IMG/VR virus record: IMGVR_UViG_3300044492_000105 | Location: 1-29,359 of that record | Strand: one strand, 5' to 3' | Length of the DNA: 29,359 nt | Source: a virus | Shown here: piece by piece, positions 28,966 to 29,359 of the stretch | Layout: the number at the start of each line of letters is the position of its first letter | Position numbering within the stretch: the stretch's first letter is position 1 | The notes under the pieces: model-generated | What the model saw: the letters and a program-made list of their open reading frames with translations, nothing else | The model's database searches: none | What the model was told of the DNA's origin: nothing | Position numbers and translations under genes: made by a program

Positions 28966-29359
28966 ATGCCCAAGCCTACCCGCGATCTTCATTTTGATTT
29001 TGAAACCTACTGCGATCTCGATCTCAAGAAAGTCGGCGTGCATCGTTATGTGTACGATCCTTCGTTTCGCGTCCTATGCGTGGCGTGGAAACTCGACGGG
29101 CACGCGACGAAGTCGGCACGCCCTTACGCCAACGGCGGCTTGCCGATTGATCTGATAACGGCGCTGGCAAACCCCGACGTGCAGGGCCACGCCTTCAACG
29201 CTTCTTTTGAAACGGCGGTGCTGGAGCGGCTGGCGATCTTCGCCGCCAATCCCCTTAGCTGCACAATGCAAAGAGCATTGGCTTATGGGCTTCCCGGCAA
29301 CCTGTCCGGGGCGGCGCTGGCGCTGGGGCTCGCTCACCAAAAAGACGCGGCGGGGCATA
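28966..29359 (+). CDS. Family A DNA polymerase, N-terminal part (partial)
   Basis: Start ATG 28966 with CAGGAG eight bases upstream. The first 131 codons are in the window. HFDFETYCDLDLKKVGVHRY carries the Asp-x-Glu of a 3'-5' exonuclease motif I (Asp11, Glu13), and QGHAFNASFETAVLERL is the exo II-type region with the Asn/Phe pattern found in phage DNA polymerase I proteins. The polymerase palm motifs lie beyond the window end. It faces away from the leftward operon, and no convincing promoter of its own was found in the 115-base gap. Confidence 0.78.
   Translation, partial: MPKPTRDLHFDFETYCDLDLKKVGVHRYVYDPSFRVLCVAWKLDGHATKSARPYANGGLPIDLITALANPDVQGHAFNASFETAVLERLAIFAANPLSCTMQRALAYGLPGNLSGAALALGLAHQKDAAGH

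Overview
The window is a contiguous piece of a tailed double-stranded DNA phage genome (or a prophage with no visible host flank). It carries P22-type short-tail (podovirus) head and neck genes beside a compact replication/recombination operon. Base composition is GC-rich (about 63-64% by eye). Genes are packed with start/stop overlaps such as ATGA, GTGA and TGATG, and the small proteins resemble those of phages of GC-rich Proteobacteria. An alphaproteobacterial host is my inference; nothing here proves the host. No tRNA, CRISPR array, insertion sequence, integrase or repressor was seen, and no gene-free stretch exceeds about 120 bases.

Rightward block, 1-21789 (virion genes). Order: 3' end of the large terminase subunit; a small unknown protein; a portal with a striking Pro/Gly/Met-rich insertion; a Lys/Pro-rich protein; a protein ending in an IPT/TIG Ig-like domain; an 89-residue protein that looks like the Acb2/Tad1 hairpin family (cyclic-nucleotide sponges that block CBASS/Thoeris immunity); a small protein overlapping the scaffold gene; scaffold; major capsid; a terminator-like hairpin whose whole loop can pair with bases just before the next ribosome binding site. 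Then come an unknown coiled-coil protein, a gp4-like neck adaptor, a gp10-like tail hub, a GNAT acetyltransferase, and a set of probable internal/ejection proteins including one with a lytic-transglycosylase-like domain. Next are two tail fibres ending in S74 self-cleaving chaperone domains, with a collagen-like protein between them. The block closes with four tiny membrane, exported or lipoprotein genes (a possible lysis cassette) and two long Gly-rich low-complexity proteins. A strong bidirectional terminator at 21819-21848 separates this block from the convergent one.

Leftward block, 28850 down to 21858 (early/replication genes). A sigma70-like promoter at 28877-28904 faces left. Transcription order: coiled-coil protein, HTH-like protein, small acidic protein, RuvC-like resolvase, three small Cys-rich (zinc-type) proteins, a small conserved protein, two small membrane proteins, SNF2-type helicase, a 76-residue protein, a VDKP-repeat linker protein, a secreted protein, a DUF2800 RecB/Cas4-like nuclease, a winged-helix protein, an Enc34-type ssDNA-binding protein and a DUF6378-like protein. 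Helicase, nuclease, SSB and resolvase together suggest a replication/recombination module. A family A DNA polymerase gene starts at 28966 on the opposite strand and runs off the window.

Most notable: (1) the Acb2/Tad1-like sponge inside the head-assembly operon; (2) on a manual read, complete absence of the palindromes GGCGCC, GCCGGC and CGGCCG although GGGCCC is abundant, which looks like restriction-site avoidance; (3) two RNA-structure candidates placed at ribosome binding sites (6659-6709 and 26454-26511); (4) the portal insertion and other Gly/Pro-rich low-complexity virion proteins; (5) a row of unassigned tiny membrane and lipoprotein genes where a lysis cassette could sit.
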